64,000 nt of DNA, taken from positions 1,736,001 through 1,800,000 of the forward strand of contig WJXW01000001.1 in assembly GCA_015832175.1 (NCBI GenBank), read 5' to 3'. Under the pieces are notes generated by a model, which worked only from the letters and a program-made list of their open reading frames with translations, searched no databases and was not told where the DNA came from. The DNA is from Paraphaeosphaeria minitans. Its lineage: Eukaryota; Ascomycota; Dothideomycetes; Pleosporales; Didymosphaeriaceae. The stretch's first letter is position 1. The number at the start of each line of letters is the position of its first letter. The translations under genes were made by a program, and so were the position numbers. This document shows positions 11,959-24,167 of the stretch, piece by piece.

Positions 11959-14826
11959 ACGGTATCCTCTTGGCCTGCACTCCAAGTAGGAAATAGCGCA
12001 CCACAAACGAGTCCCTACCTAGGCTTCTCTTCGCCTCATCCAGCATGCGAGTGGCGTCTTGATGATCCCAAATCACCTCGCTCAGCTACGGTAGCTAGCC
12101 CACATCCCTCTGGCGCCGGCGCAGCTTTGACGCGTCCTCGGGCAGTCGTGTGCCACCGTGGTCCATGTCTTGGATGCCGACCTTGTCATCTGAGTCTTTC
12201 TGCAGGGTCCCGCCAGCAGTCAAGCCTAGTTTGGCTGCTTGTACGATACGACACCCTGCCCGCCAATGCACATCCCGGACCGCGTCTCAGTTCCAAACCT
12301 TGCCATGCCCGACTTCACAAAGACCTTTCCACATGCTCTCCGTGAATCGCATCCGAGAGTGACTATCTACCTAGACAATCTACCTCCAAGCTTCCCAACC
12401 ATCAACCCTTTGTCTGCTTTGTCGCTGCCGAGCGTGTGCATGAATCATGATCTGACTTGGCCTACCTACCTACCTACCTAAAGGACCGACTGACTGGTAG
12501 GTACGCCTCGTGATAGTCATACTTGGACAGGGGGGGGGGGGGTCCGCAGTTTGGCAATGTCTCCGTCGTAGACCAGACGGGGTATCCACAATGGCTTTCG
12601 GAAGAATCCTTGCGAAGACAAAGGAAAAGCGACTGTCGTCACGCTCCCCTTACTCGCGACCTGTTTTGTTGAGTCGCCGAAGCTGCATGGGGGCGGGCGG
12701 GCGCGCGCGCGCGCAAGACAGTGAAGAGCGATTCAGCGCAGGAGATGGATTGCTCGTGTCGAACAGACTCAGCCCCGTGGCTGGCGTTCGGAGGAAGGGC
12801 AGTGAACGCTTTTTTGCGTCTTTTGCTGGAGTCGAGCGTGGCGCATCCGTCGCCCTTCCATTTGCCATGTCTCTCGGTTGCTCCCCACGCATTACCTAGC
12901 GAGCCTTCCGTTTGGACAGGCAGTTGAAACGGTCCAAGGGCGAGTTCCAAGACGATCGCCATTTGCCCACTACCTACCGGGACTACCTACCTAGCCACGC
13001 TGCCTCGACCTACGTTCCCCCGCCATGGAACAGGCTGATCATCTGATACCAGTACTGACGCCAATGGTAGCCGGCTGAGCCACTTTCCTGCCATCTCCTC
13101 CTCGGATGTTTGAGACACTGTATACTTACCGCTGTTAGCAGATCTGCGGGATTGGTTGTGGCGGCTGCGTCAAAGTCCCATGAGTGGAAATGGTGGAAGC
13201 GTCGATTCCAGGCCAGCCCATACACTGGCTTCCGAGCGTTTCATGTAGACATGGTGGACACGGTATCCAACATGTAGATCCTTGGCATCTCTACCACAAC
13301 ACTGACTAACGACAAAGCTTGTGGATGGTAGCACGGCATCGCCCTTATGGCTCGGGTCGGCTCGAGCAGCATTCTGCACGTCGTCGTTGCACAGCTTTGG
13401 CGGTGAGATTTGCGCCGGCTTGTTCCGATGACAGTAGGGTGGTCCAGAAAGTGCGGAGATCGGTCACTTGCAGTCAAAAGACCATCAAGCAGGTGCAAAG
13501 CACCAGGGCAGAGAGTTCGTAGAGAGAATCATTGCATGTGAATCGGAGCTGGACGCTACATTGGACGTTCGAGCGGCTAGCATGAGGCAAGCTCTGGTCA
13601 AGGTCCTGGCCGATGCAGACGAATTGTCCGTGGGAACGAGTGCTCCCGTCCGTCGTTGCGTCCCAGTTACTCTTCTACGCGACCGCAATCGAGACGTCGA
13701 ACATGTCCACCCACCGATGAGCACCTCAGACAATGGGCGTGTAAGTGATGGGACTAACTTCCAACTTTGCTTCTGCGTGGAGGAAGGTTCAAGTTCCAGA
13801 TCTCTGGGGCATACCGATTACCCGAACATGGGCTGGTGGGATTCACCGTGTGTAGGTAGGAGGTTTTGGCGGGGTAGGGAGCGTCGTTGGAGGTTTGACT
13901 CCAGCATAGCGAATGGAAATGGTGAACTAGCGTCTTGCTATCGCGCATCGGTCATGTGTCGACCATCAGCCCATGGTTGATCGAGCTATGGTAGTGCTGC
14001 AAGGTTGCGCCAGGGTTCATGCTCGTGCCTTCCAGAAAAGGTCATATGACATCTCTGCATTTGAGCGTCGATGATTGGAGCTCTTAGCGCTGCCTTATTC
14101 AACGGACAGTCCGTGCGAATGCAACTTCATTGACTTCCATGATAGCCTTCCATACTACCTACCTAGAGATGCAGATCCACTGTGGGGTGAATTCGACGCG
14201 GGATAAGCATACGAGCTGGGAAGGAGCACACTCACTGCATGACTGATCCAGCACCCAAGCCATGAGGCAACGTCGTGAAGCACATCCGGGTCCAGTAACC
14301 GATCAACAGTGAATGTTACGCTTGCAGGGTTCGGACTTGGTTCAGGAAGGGTCGTCTCTCCATGTCGGCGGGCCAATGGGTGTCACCCATGCCTCTGCAA
14401 TCTCCCTGTGAAATAACACTGCGTCTCTACAATGCGATTGCGGGAATAATAATTGGTTTCCAGCCGAGCGGACTCTTGTTGGAGGTAAAATCACCAGCGC
14501 ATGGACAGAAACCTTGGATTTTTCCGCTGTTGACTGTTTTTCCGTCAACTACGGTGATACATTAATTGTCTAAGGCGCTACCTACACTTGCAAGAACTCA
14601 AGCCTATCTGATCCGGGCCTCGAAGCAGAGCTCGGTAAATTTCCCGATTTCAGGACTTGTCAAAGTACCCTAGTCATGCAGGCTTCGTCATGAGCTTCAT
14701 CTCTACCGGGCCCTCCGCCCTTCGCCTACCGCTCGCTATCCAATTCTCTGGGCCAGTGTGGTGGTTGGTCGCCGAGTATCTGTTTTTGTATTGGGAAAAG
14801 GAATGTGCAACCTTAGCACGGGTTCC

Positions 14827-15580
14827 TCATTTACGTCCAGGAGCGAGACCGGGCACGGCGCTGAACCGCTCATCTCGTTCTGTCTTGAACAGGAGCTGGC
14901 ACCAGAACTCTTTGTTGTCCTCATCAAACCACGTCCAGAACTTGCCTTCTCGCCGGTCGACCTCACGAGCTTGCAACTTGACTGCGACGGTCTCGTATGG
15001 CTCACCGGCAACAATGAAGTACTGGTAATTGGGGTCCGGGTCCTCCACCTTCTGTTCATATGCACTCATGAAGCGCACGCGGGGAATTATGCCCGGGGTG
15101 ATGTCTGGGAATTGGAATTGGAACAGGAGCCCGTTCTGTCGAGTGACCTGATCGCGGACCTTTGTGATTCTGTAACCAGGTCGCCCAATCTTGATGACAT
15201 TTTTCTTGACCTGGACGCCCGCGAGCAAGCCTTGTTGCATAGGGTCGTCCTTCTTGCCTTCCCTCTGTTCCTTAGCAGCACGGCGGGCGAGATTGGTCTG
15301 ATGCTTCCTGCCCTGTGTATGCGCCAAATAGGAGCCATCGTTCTGGTGCACCGTCAAGCAGAGACGGCATTCGAAGCTTCCGACGTGGTTCTTGAAAAAG
15401 TACGGATCCTTGTCGAGGTCGATGGTCTCGAGCGCGAGCTTGCGAAGTCGTTCGCGCCGGTCGGCATTAGTTGCGGACGACGATGCGACTCCTCCGCCGC
15501 CGAATTTGGAGCCTGCGCGATTCTGCGCGCGTTAGCAGTCTGTCGCGATAAAGTTTTGGAGAGCTTACCTGGTAGTCCAT
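14827..15580 (-). CDS. PRP11: Splicing factor 3A subunit 2 (Prp11/SF3A2)
   Basis: A component of the SF3a complex of the U2 snRNP, needed for prespliceosome assembly. A 12-nt first exon (15580-15569, MDYQ) is joined over a 46-nt intron (15568-15523, GTAAGC...GCGCAG) to exon 2 (15522-14827). The joined start MDYQNRAGSKFGGGGVASSS is typical of the family. A matrin-type C2H2 zinc finger follows (FECRLCLTVHQN then SYLAHTQGRKH). The rest is the conserved SF3A2 core (GRPGYRITKVRDQ through KFWTWFDEDNKEFWCQLLFK). The product is 235 residues, so it lacks the long proline-rich tail of animal SF3A2, as in yeast Prp11. It is divergent from the PAC2-like gene. Confidence 0.95.
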
Positions 15581-15936
15581 GTCTGCTGGTCAATAATATC
15601 TGTTAATCGAGCCTGGTCAAAGCTGAGAAGTTCACACCGAAAAAGTGGCCTGGCCAAGCGAGCTGCGAAGGTGCGCCTGTTGGTTTGTTGAACTTGAATT
15701 CCCCAGACTCGTAGCCACCGCGATCGCGAAAGGCGCCGCCGCCAAGTCCCTGTCACGTGGATCAGGCAGAACAGCATAGAAGTCACATCCCAGACATCTT
15801 GCGTATTTTCCTGGAAAGGTGACCAGGAATGCTCTGCTAGGCTTCTTCCTTCTCCTCTCCAGCAGTGAAATTGTTTTACTCGCTAAGACAACTATACTGC
15901 CCCACGTCGTCCCACACGTGGTGTTACTTTTCACCA
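15581..15936. promoter_or_regulatory. Divergent promoter of PRP11 and PAC2
   Basis: A 356-bp region between two head-to-head start codons. It must contain both promoters and both leaders. A cacgtg E-box-like hexamer (about 15914-15919) and tcacgtggatc (about 15753-15763) are visible, but their use is not shown. Confidence 0.6.
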
Positions 15937-17950
15937 ATGGCTACCGAACTCTATATCGGCAAGCGGTTCTCTTACGACAATCAGCTATGCACCGTTCGAT
16001 ACATAGGAGAAGTTAAAGGCACAAAAGGCGAGTGGCTGGGGGTGGAGTGGGACGATCCCCTACGCGGGAAGCATTCTGGCGAGCACGGAAGCATCAGCTA
16101 TTTCGAATGTAAGGCTCACAAGCGGATTCTCGGATTGTAAAGGATTTGACCGCCATACTTAATCATTGCTCGTGATACATGCGATCGGCATGGGTTCCTC
16201 GACAATCATAATCGCATGGCTTCAAGAACTGACATCGTTCATGCCATCGTACAACCAACACTGACCACAGCACAGGCCTCAACAAAAGCTCTATAGCAGG
16301 CTCCTTCATCCGACCAGCCCGCAAACCAGACCCACCACGCTCTTTCTCTGAAGCTCTGAAAGCAAAGTACGCACCAGACCCCGTCCAGGACCCATCGATC
16401 CACATCGTCTTCGCCACCAAGCCCGGCGACAACGCCCTTAAGAAAGACCCCCTGGCCAGGATCAACCAACCCATCCGAATCAGCGGGAAAGAGGTGGAAG
16501 AAGTTGGCTTCGACAAGATCAGGAAGCAGCTTGCTCAACTTAGCGAGCTCAAAATTGTCATCCTCGATGGCCTACGGATGGAGAGGAGTTCTGCGAGGTT
16601 GAGAGACGGCATGGATGAGTGGGAGAAAGGGTCCACGGACATTACAGAGGCGTGTCCGAAAGCTATCGAACTCGACCTGAGTAGGAACCTATTCGAGGAA
16701 TGGAGAGAGGTCGCGTCAATATGCGAGCAGCTAGTAAAACTGAAAAGCCTACGAGTCGAGTACGCCCCGTCCTCTCCCTCCATTCCTTGCCACACTACTA
16801 ACTAACACTTCCCAGCGGTACCCGCTTCCTCACCACGTCCATAACTCCCGCCGAGCGCCCCCGCTGCCTCTCCGCCTTCGCCAACATCACCGACCTCAAG
16901 CTCGAAGACACGCTCCTCCCCTGGTCCGCCCTCGCCTCCCTAACCCATCTCTTCCCGTCCTTAACCGCCTTCTCCGCTTCCTCAAACCTCCTCACCACCC
17001 TAACGTCAGACGCCCTCACATCAACCCTAACCTCGCTCACGCTAGAAGACAACGCGCTCCCCACACTCGCCTGCCTCGCGCCCTTGACCTCCCTCCCCAA
17101 CCTCCGGCGCCTCATCCTCAAGTCCAACAAAATCTCCTCGATTACAGCGTCCCCCTCCGATGCACCCCCAGTCTTTTCAAAGAGCGTGGCAGAGGTGGAC
17201 TTGACGCACAACGACATATCAACGTGGGCCTTTCTCAACTCCCTCCCCGCCTCCTTCCCAGGCCTCACCTCCCTCCGCATCAGCCACAACCCGCTCTACC
17301 ACCACCTCCGCACGCCCGACGGCCGCAAAATGACGCCCGAGGACGGCTACATGTTGACGTTTGCGCGGCTGTCCTGCCTCACCGTGCTCAACTACTCCCC
17401 GATCACGGACAAGGAGCGGCTCAACGCCGAGAGCTATTATCTGAGCCTGATCGCAAAGGAGCTGGCGTACGCGCCGGAAGCCGACGAGGCGGCGATCCTG
17501 GAGGGACACCCGCGGTGGAAAGAGCTGTGCGAGGAGTATGGGGAGCCGCGGGTGGAGCGGGAGAGGGGCGGTGTGAATCCTAATAGCCTGGCTGCGAGGT
17601 TGGTCAAGCTTCACGTGTATCTTGGAGGGCAGGAGGAAGAGAAGAAGAAGACAACGACGACGACGACGCTCGAGATCCCTGCGCGCTGCACGGTGTACAC
17701 CCTCCTCGGGCTCGTCGGTCATGCATTTGGTCTGTCGCCGACGAAGCTGCGGCTGGTATGGGAGACGGGGGACTGGGTTCCTGCGGCGCAGGTGGATGTG
17801 CAGAATGCAGAGGGTAGTGAAGACGAGGACGATGAAGATGATGGGGAGGGACAGCGGGTGCAGAGGGAGGTGGAGATAGTGGCGGGGACGAGGGGCGTAG
17901 GGACGTGGATTGAGGGGATGGAGGGAACGGTAAGGGCGGAGATACGATGA
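15937..17950 (+). CDS. PAC2: Tubulin-folding cofactor E (Pac2/TBCE)
   Basis: A chaperone that joins alpha-tubulin in the cofactor complex which assembles or dissociates tubulin dimers in the cytosol. Exons are 15937-16108, 16276-16759 and 16816-17950, giving 596 residues. Introns are 16109-16275 (167 nt) and 16760-16815 (56 nt), with junction products YFEC-LNKSSIAGSF and LRVDGTRF. Residues about 8-58 form a CAP-Gly domain (GEWLGVEWDDPLRGKHSG). The middle contains leucine-rich repeats (LTSLTLEDNALPTL, LRRLILKSNKISSI, LTSLRISHNPLYHH). The C-terminal 120 residues resemble a ubiquitin-like domain (VYTLLGLVGHAFGLSPTKLR), with an acidic insert before its end. Confidence 0.93.
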
Positions 17951-18127
17951 AGAAGTAGGGTGAAAGAAGACAAGACAAGAGGAAAAGAGCAGATGTATAT
18001 TCTAAAGGAATGAAGTAAAATCAGACAAAAATGGGTATATTGCTTTACTGCACAACACGACGCGAACCACACCCTTAAGCTAGCCTCCCACGATCAATGA
18101 TCCGCCTTTAGATTTCAAAGACCGACC

Positions 18128-19665
18128 CTACCGGTCCTCCTTATCCGGCTTCCTCCGCTGCCGCGTACTCTTCTTCCCAGTGACCACGGCATCGTCATCC
18201 TCGTCGTCCTTGCCCTTGCCCAAATCCTCCGTCAAATGCCACTCCTCGCGATCATACCAATCCTCGCCGTCACTCATCTCGCCCAAATGCGCCTCCGCTT
18301 TCGCCATCTTAAGCACCTCTTGCCTCATACGCTCGCCCTCCATGATCCCGGAGAACAACTCTGCCGCAAGCCGCGCGACCTCCTCCTGCTTCTGCACGTA
18401 TGCCATGAGTAGCAAACGGGTGTCTTCGGCTTCGTCGGCGGACAGCCCGAGGTCGCGGTCAGGTAGGGCGTCGGTGGGGAAGACGAACATGGGGTGGACT
18501 TCGTGGACGGAGAAGGAGGGTGACGCGGGCGGAGAGGGCGACTCTGCGGCGCGGGCTTGCCGGCGCGTGGTCATGCGGTGCGCGGTGTTGTGCGACGCCG
18601 TGTCTGAGGCATCGTCTGCGTCGGAGGGCGCGTGCTCGCCGTTTGTGTGGGTGGGTTCTGCGTCGTCGGCGCGGGGCACGCCGTTGGTGACGTGTGAGGT
18701 GCCGGTTCGGACTTCTGAAGTGGACGTGCCGTTTGTTTCTTGGGGTCTTGGAGGGGCGTTGTTGTACGCCGCGTCCGACATTTCAATGTCCTCGCGGGCG
18801 GACGCTTCCTGGCTTGTGCTGTCGTCTGCACCTTTTCTGTTGTGCTCGTTGGAGCCATTCGCCGCTCGTCCGTTAGGCAGGTCGCGCCCAAAGTCGAGAA
18901 AAGATTCGTGGGCTAGGGAAGCCAGGGCATTTGGCGCAAAGCTGGGGTCACCTTGAAACTTCAACTGCAAGGTCTTTCCATGGCGTAGGGCAAGGTTCTC
19001 CTTTCGCGATATGGCGGCGGCTTCGTTTGTGAGGTTTGTGAGGTGCTTGGAGGTGTAGGCGATGCTATACGAGGGGTGTGTAGGTAAATCGGCAGCGGAG
19101 GTCAACGGGGCGAGCAGTTCTGCATGCACATGTTAGATTGCAAGGTACCCACGAGCAGGGGCAGCTCACGCACCTTCCAAGCGCATGTCGGCGTATGGAT
19201 TCTCCTCAACGGGCGAGAGGTCGTCCTCGTCGCCCTCGTCGCCAATGTCGACAACGTCGCCATCGGGGTCGTATCGCGGAGGGTTGCGCTGGAGGATGTA
19301 TCTGGGGTAGCCGGCATGTTCGATTCTCTTGAGGGCGGACGGTTAGTGTGGACCCTGGCGCAGAGCAGTCGGGGTGCGCACCTTTTTGTACGGGCGATGG
19401 CCGTTGACCAGGTCTCTGTCGCCGTGGTGGGAATAGTGGACTTTGCGCTTCAGGCTCTGCTTCTGCGGTCCAGACGTCGGCGCCGTGTCTTCTTCGTCGG
19501 AAGCTGGCGAGGGAGGTCAGTTAGGTGCGGCGACGGCGAGGGAGGTCAGCCAGGTGCGGCGACGGCGAGGAAGCAAGAGGCGTGCGTACAATCATCTGGG
19601 CGTAGGATTCTCCTTTTCATGGAGAAGATGGTGTCAAACATCTGCTGCTGCTGCGACCCGGCCAT
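18128..19665 (-). CDS. RXT2: Rxt2-type subunit of the Rpd3L histone deacetylase complex
   Basis: A transcriptional co-regulator in the large Rpd3 deacetylase complex. Four exons: 19665-19590, 19503-19382, 19327-19174 and 19119-18128; introns are 86, 54 and 54 nt. The joined protein (447 residues) starts MAGSQQQQMFDTIFSMKRRI. It holds the conserved Rxt2 N-terminal block (LKRKVHYSHHGDRDLVNGH and RIEHAGYPRYILQRNPPRYD), spread over exons 2 and 3. The middle is an acidic, Asn/Thr-rich linker. The C-terminal third is helical and charged (LSADEAEDTRLLLMAYVQKQ). Each junction restores family-like sequence that the raw frames break. It is divergent from the TRAPPC11-like gene. Confidence 0.88.
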
Positions 19666-20182
19666 GGCGAGCGCGACTACTGAGAATGATGGCGGGAGCT
19701 GCGAGACGCCGTGGGTGTGGGGAAGAAGGAAGTGATGTCGCCGAGGTAAACGTTGGGAGCGACGGCGGCACGCGAAGGATGCCCAGCAACAGGGCGCTCC
19801 GAGGGCGGGATGCTTCGGTTTCGTAGGAGGCAGAAGAATGTCTGGGTAGAACCGGTGTGGGAGGGGAGAAAGAAGCAGGGTCGGGTTGACCGCATCGCAC
19901 CGCACACGGACAAACCAGAGCGGAAACGCGCCGGGGGAGGGACGGTCTAACCTACCTACCTACCTACCTTCTATCTAGTGCGGGCGACATCATCAGTCCC
20001 AGCAGCTCTTGTCGTGCGCAACCAGCCCTACACGCAGCAATTCGTGACCACATCCGACCTGAGCACTACGTCGAGCTGTAGAGCGCCCTTGCGATCATCC
20101 TCGTGCGCTCAAGACACCTACCGGTACCTACACCCGCTGCCCCGCCTTCCCTCGATGGAGAGGTAGCCACACCCGACACGCC
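19666..20182. promoter_or_regulatory. Divergent promoter of RXT2 and TRAPPC11
   Basis: 517 bp between two head-to-head start codons. A CTAC tetranucleotide run (cctacctacctacctacctt, about 19951-19970) lies in it. No other distinct element was recognised. Confidence 0.5.
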
Positions 20183-23100
20183 ATGGATGCATATCCGCCC
20201 GAATACGTCCTGCACAACCTCCCCTTCATCGTACTCTCGGGACTGGGCACCCAACCCGACCTCGAACCACGCCGTTCTTTCCACGAGCTCCTGCCTGGCC
20301 GCGCCATAACCGCCGTCAACTCCGACACAGCCCAGCTTACCAGCGACCGCGCGCAACTGCTGTTGAAAGAATTCCTGAGCCATCATGACACAAACACGCC
20401 ATGGGAGGCGCATGGGCTGGACCGGAGGGACACCTTGGCCAAGTTCAGGATGCGGGCAGTAGGGAGGGTAGGTCAGGCGCCCGTCTGCAGTCAACTGTTG
20501 GCATTCTGGAGATGCTGGACTGTAGAAGCCATCAGTTCGATTCAACATATGCTTATACATGACAGAACTTTCAACTGCCCCCCAGGAAGGCTGATGCTCC
20601 AACCACGTCAGAGACCACCCCGCCAGGCAGTCCCACCATAGCTGCTGCGACGTCGTGGATCCTACACTCACCCATCTCCCCGCTGTCACCATGCGCGCCC
20701 GTGTTCCCTGATGGCGCCATGAACCCAGTATGGGTCGCCAAACACCAAGATCACATACCTTCAGTCTTTGTGGCATTCTTCGAATTCACCACCGACCCCA
20801 TCACCAACAGCCTCACCGACAACCACCTCAAGTCGGAAATCATCAAGGTCAAGGAGCAGATCCAGAGGTCGGGATACAAAACTCGATTTGCAGTTGTGCT
20901 GCTGAGCGACAAGTCTGTACTCGACGCGCCTGATATCGACGAGCGCCTGAACACCATACGGCGGAACACCGGATTGGACCCCAAATCACAGCTTTTCTTC
21001 CTTCCCCCCTCGTCGCCAGTCGAGCTCCGTTTGTTTGTTGCCAACGTCTTGACCACCTTGAAGCCAATCAGCGTGGAATACTACCGCGACCTCACGAAAC
21101 GCGCAAGGCGGAAAAAAACTAGGAGTACCATCCCACCACCCACAGCACCTCCCACCCGCGGCACATCGCAAGTCCTGGGGTATCCCGGCTGGGGCCTTCG
21201 GTATGAGTTCAAGCTGGGTGTGTTTGCAGAGTTCCGACAAGAGATGGATGCGGCTCAACGGCATTACAACATTGCCCTCGACATCCTGTTTGGGCCAGAG
21301 GGCATATTTGAAACCACCGCAAGCTGGTCGCCAAGATGGGACGAGATCCGCTTACTCGCCGACACCATAGCACTGAGGCATGTCCGCTGCCAAATTTCCA
21401 ATAACTACCTCACCTCCGCCGCGCAGACTTGGCACAAGTACAAGACCAAGCTGAAAGATGTCCTTGATAGACGCGGGAAAGGAACATCGAATTATGGCTG
21501 GGAAGCATGGGAGTCAACTTGGGCACAGACAATGGCTCAGCTCATACAACAAGCTGACTTGAGGGTCTTCAGAATCACTGATCCTCTGCCAGAGTCAGAC
21601 CTCTTGCCTAGCGTAGACATGAACCCAGTCTACGCGCCACCAGAGAAACAGTATCCGACTGGCGAGCGTCTGCCACCCTGGGAACTCCTCCACCACGCGG
21701 GCTACTGGTACAAATCAGCTGCGGATCACGCAAAAAGGAGATATCTGCTAGCCAGGGAAATTCCCGAGGAAGATCGCACGCCCCCGGGAATGTCTCCTGC
21801 AACCAAGGTGTCTAATAGAAACCAAGTATACGACCACTACCTCGTCCCTGAGCCTCATTTGGAGTTCCCTTTCCCAGGCACCGCAGGAGGTTTCGAGCAT
21901 TGGAAAGATATTGTGGGAAAGCTCAATGCCGCGATATATGAGTTCAAAGCTCGACGCCAGGAGCGGAAAGTGTATCAGCTGCAGCTCGAGGCTGCACGGA
22001 CCCTGCTTCACGTGAAAGAATTCGACGAGGCCTTCAAAGTCCTGCGTCCCCTATGGGAAAGTATGGCGTGGCGGAAAGAAGGCTTTTGGAGCTTGGCTTC
22101 GGAGGTCATTTGGGGTATGCACGAATGTGCCCTGCGTGTTCGGGATGTCGAAACATATATAGCAACGGAGTGGGAACTCAACTCATCTGGTAAGTCTCAG
22201 CCCATCAATACATACGCGCGTATTTAACAAAGTGGCAGTCCTCATAGGCAAAGCAAAGTACAAGCATGATTTGATGAACTGCCTCGCGCCGTTTCCTGAC
22301 GATGCTTTGGCTGGCAATACGGTTGTTAATCTAGACACCGACGACTACATTTCCTGCTGTAAGTGTCGCATCTTGCGTATGAGGTCACGCTAACAGCTCA
22401 GTGTCTTCGACCTTCATCTTTGAAAGGAACGAAGGCAACGTCGGCGAGCCACTAACCGCTCAAATTGTTATCACATCGTGGGCGAGACGAGAGTCCGCCC
22501 CCATGACACTGTCGAACGTCGCTTTTCAATTCAGGGGAAGTCTGAGCGAAATCCAACTGTCGCATGCAGCAGGCGAATCAGCCCCCAGCAGTGGCTCGCA
22601 GCTCTTCCACTGCAGCCTTGAAGAACAAACCTTTTCCACCGAAAAGCCACGATGGACCGGCAAATCTGATTTATTGTTCCATCCGGGTCAAACAAAAGTA
22701 TTTAGTTTCCCGATCACATTTCGAGACTCGGGTGATGTGGAAGTAATGAGCTCCAAATTCGACATAGAAACAGGGCGCTTCGACCTTGTAGTGTCAACCA
22801 ACAACCTGCCATTCAACCTCTCGCCCAAGTGGTGGATACCGTGGGGAACAACGATCAAGCCACGGAAGTTGCAGACAGGCTCTGGGGCGACTGTGAAAGT
22901 CCTACCCAAGCCTCCGAAAATGGAGATTCGCCTACCCGACGTGCGAGAGCATTACTACACCGACGAGCCTGTCATCTTAGCCATGGAAATCTGGAATAAA
23001 GAGGATGAGGACACCGAAGCCGTGCTGGAAGTGCGACTTCTCGGTCGCTCCAAAGACTCCTTGGGCTACTCTTGGATCCGCGACGTCGCGTCTCCTATGA

Positions 23101-24167
23101 AAGAAGTCCCGCCGCCCCTCGACAACGACGACATGGACCTGCCGGGGCACGTCGTCGGGCGCCTTGCGCAAGGCGAAAAGACGATCGAAAAGATCCGCTT
23201 TACGGCACCTTCCGACCCCGCCGACTACGCTCTCGAGGTTAAGGTCCTATACCACCTGCTTAGCGACCGCGACATCCCCATCTCTAAGATCATGATCGCA
23301 GACCTCGTCTTCACATCCCCCTTTGAGACAAGCTACGAGCTCAGGCCCCACGTCCACTCTGATCCGTGGCCGAGCTACTTCTCCCTCTCTTCCGCCCCCG
23401 GCGCCCCCTCCGACGCCTTTGGCATAGCCCAGAAATGGCACCTCACCGCCAAAATCGCCTCCTACGCGACCGAAATCCTCGAGCTCAAAGACCTCGCCGT
23501 GGAAACCCATATTGTCCACGGCGGCGCCACGTGTTCCATAACCCGCGACTTCGACTCCATTCCCGCCGCCGACGCCATCATGCACCCGCAAGCCCTGCAC
23601 GCCCACAGCTTCACTATCGACATCCGCAAGACGAACCTCGAAGAGCGCCGCCCTACCGCCATCGATACCAGCCTGAACGTCCTCTGGCGCCGCGCAGGTC
23701 CACACTTAATCGCAGACGCTGATCCCGCCCCCACAGTCATGACCACGATCCCAATCCCACGCATACAGCTTCCTGGCGGCGAGCCCCGCGTTCTCGCCTC
23801 CGCCGTGCCGTCCCCCTCTATCCCCTCCGCCATCCACCTCACCTACACCCTCGAGAACCCCACCATGCACTTCCTGACGTTCGAGCTCGCCATGGAGGCG
23901 AGTGAGGAGTTTGGATTCAGCGGCGCGAAGCTCAAGACGCTGCAGATTTTGCCAATGAGCAGACAGGAGTTGAGTTATGTGGTTGTGCCTGTGAAGAGGG
24001 AGGGGGCGGAGGGCGGTTGGTGGATTACGCCGAATCTGAGGGTTACGGATCGGTACTTCAATAAGACGTTGAAGGTGTTTGCGACGGATGGGATGCGGAT
24101 GGATAAGAAGGGGGTTGGGGTGTGGGTTCAAGCCGAGAGCCCGAGAAGGGTGGCCGGGGAGGACTGA
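20183..24167 (+). CDS. TRAPPC11: TRAPP complex subunit 11 homologue (foie gras/Gryzun)
   Basis: A large subunit of the TRAPP tethering complex, working at the ER-Golgi/Golgi and in autophagy by family. Exons: 20183-20467, 20590-22189, 22239-22358 and 22402-24167, giving 1256 residues. Introns 2 and 3 (49 and 43 nt) are clean. Intron 1 (20468-20589) uses GTAGGT and an acceptor that is either CAG or, as the frame requires, AAG four bases later. The foie-gras domain spans about residues 350-640 (YPGWGLRYEFKLGVFAEFRQ and following helices). The C-terminal third is the beta-rich Gryzun region (VREHYYTDEPVILAMEIWNK). The N-terminal alpha-solenoid part is less conserved. No frame break is seen. Confidence 0.92.

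Larger units (their letters stand above)
9672..14826. other. Gene-poor, minisatellite-rich block between RSC7 and PRP11
   Basis: More than 5 kb without a gene I can support. It contains several different tandem repeats (listed separately), GTGGCC hexamers (about 10077-10098), a G13 run (about 12530-12542), a GC dinucleotide run (about 12700-12715) and CTAC/GTAG tracts (10370, 11144, 12462-12480, 12972-12990, 14154-14166). A plus-strand open frame at 13468-13980 and short minus-strand frames around 13010-13500 have no recognisable domain. One minus-strand GTAAGT donor-like site lies near 13130. An RNA gene or a decayed gene cannot be excluded. Confidence 0.55.

Noticed and set aside
13468..13980. 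Plus-strand open frame of 170 codons
   Set aside because: No recognisable domain, and no splice or neighbour support. Kept only as a note in the intergenic entry.
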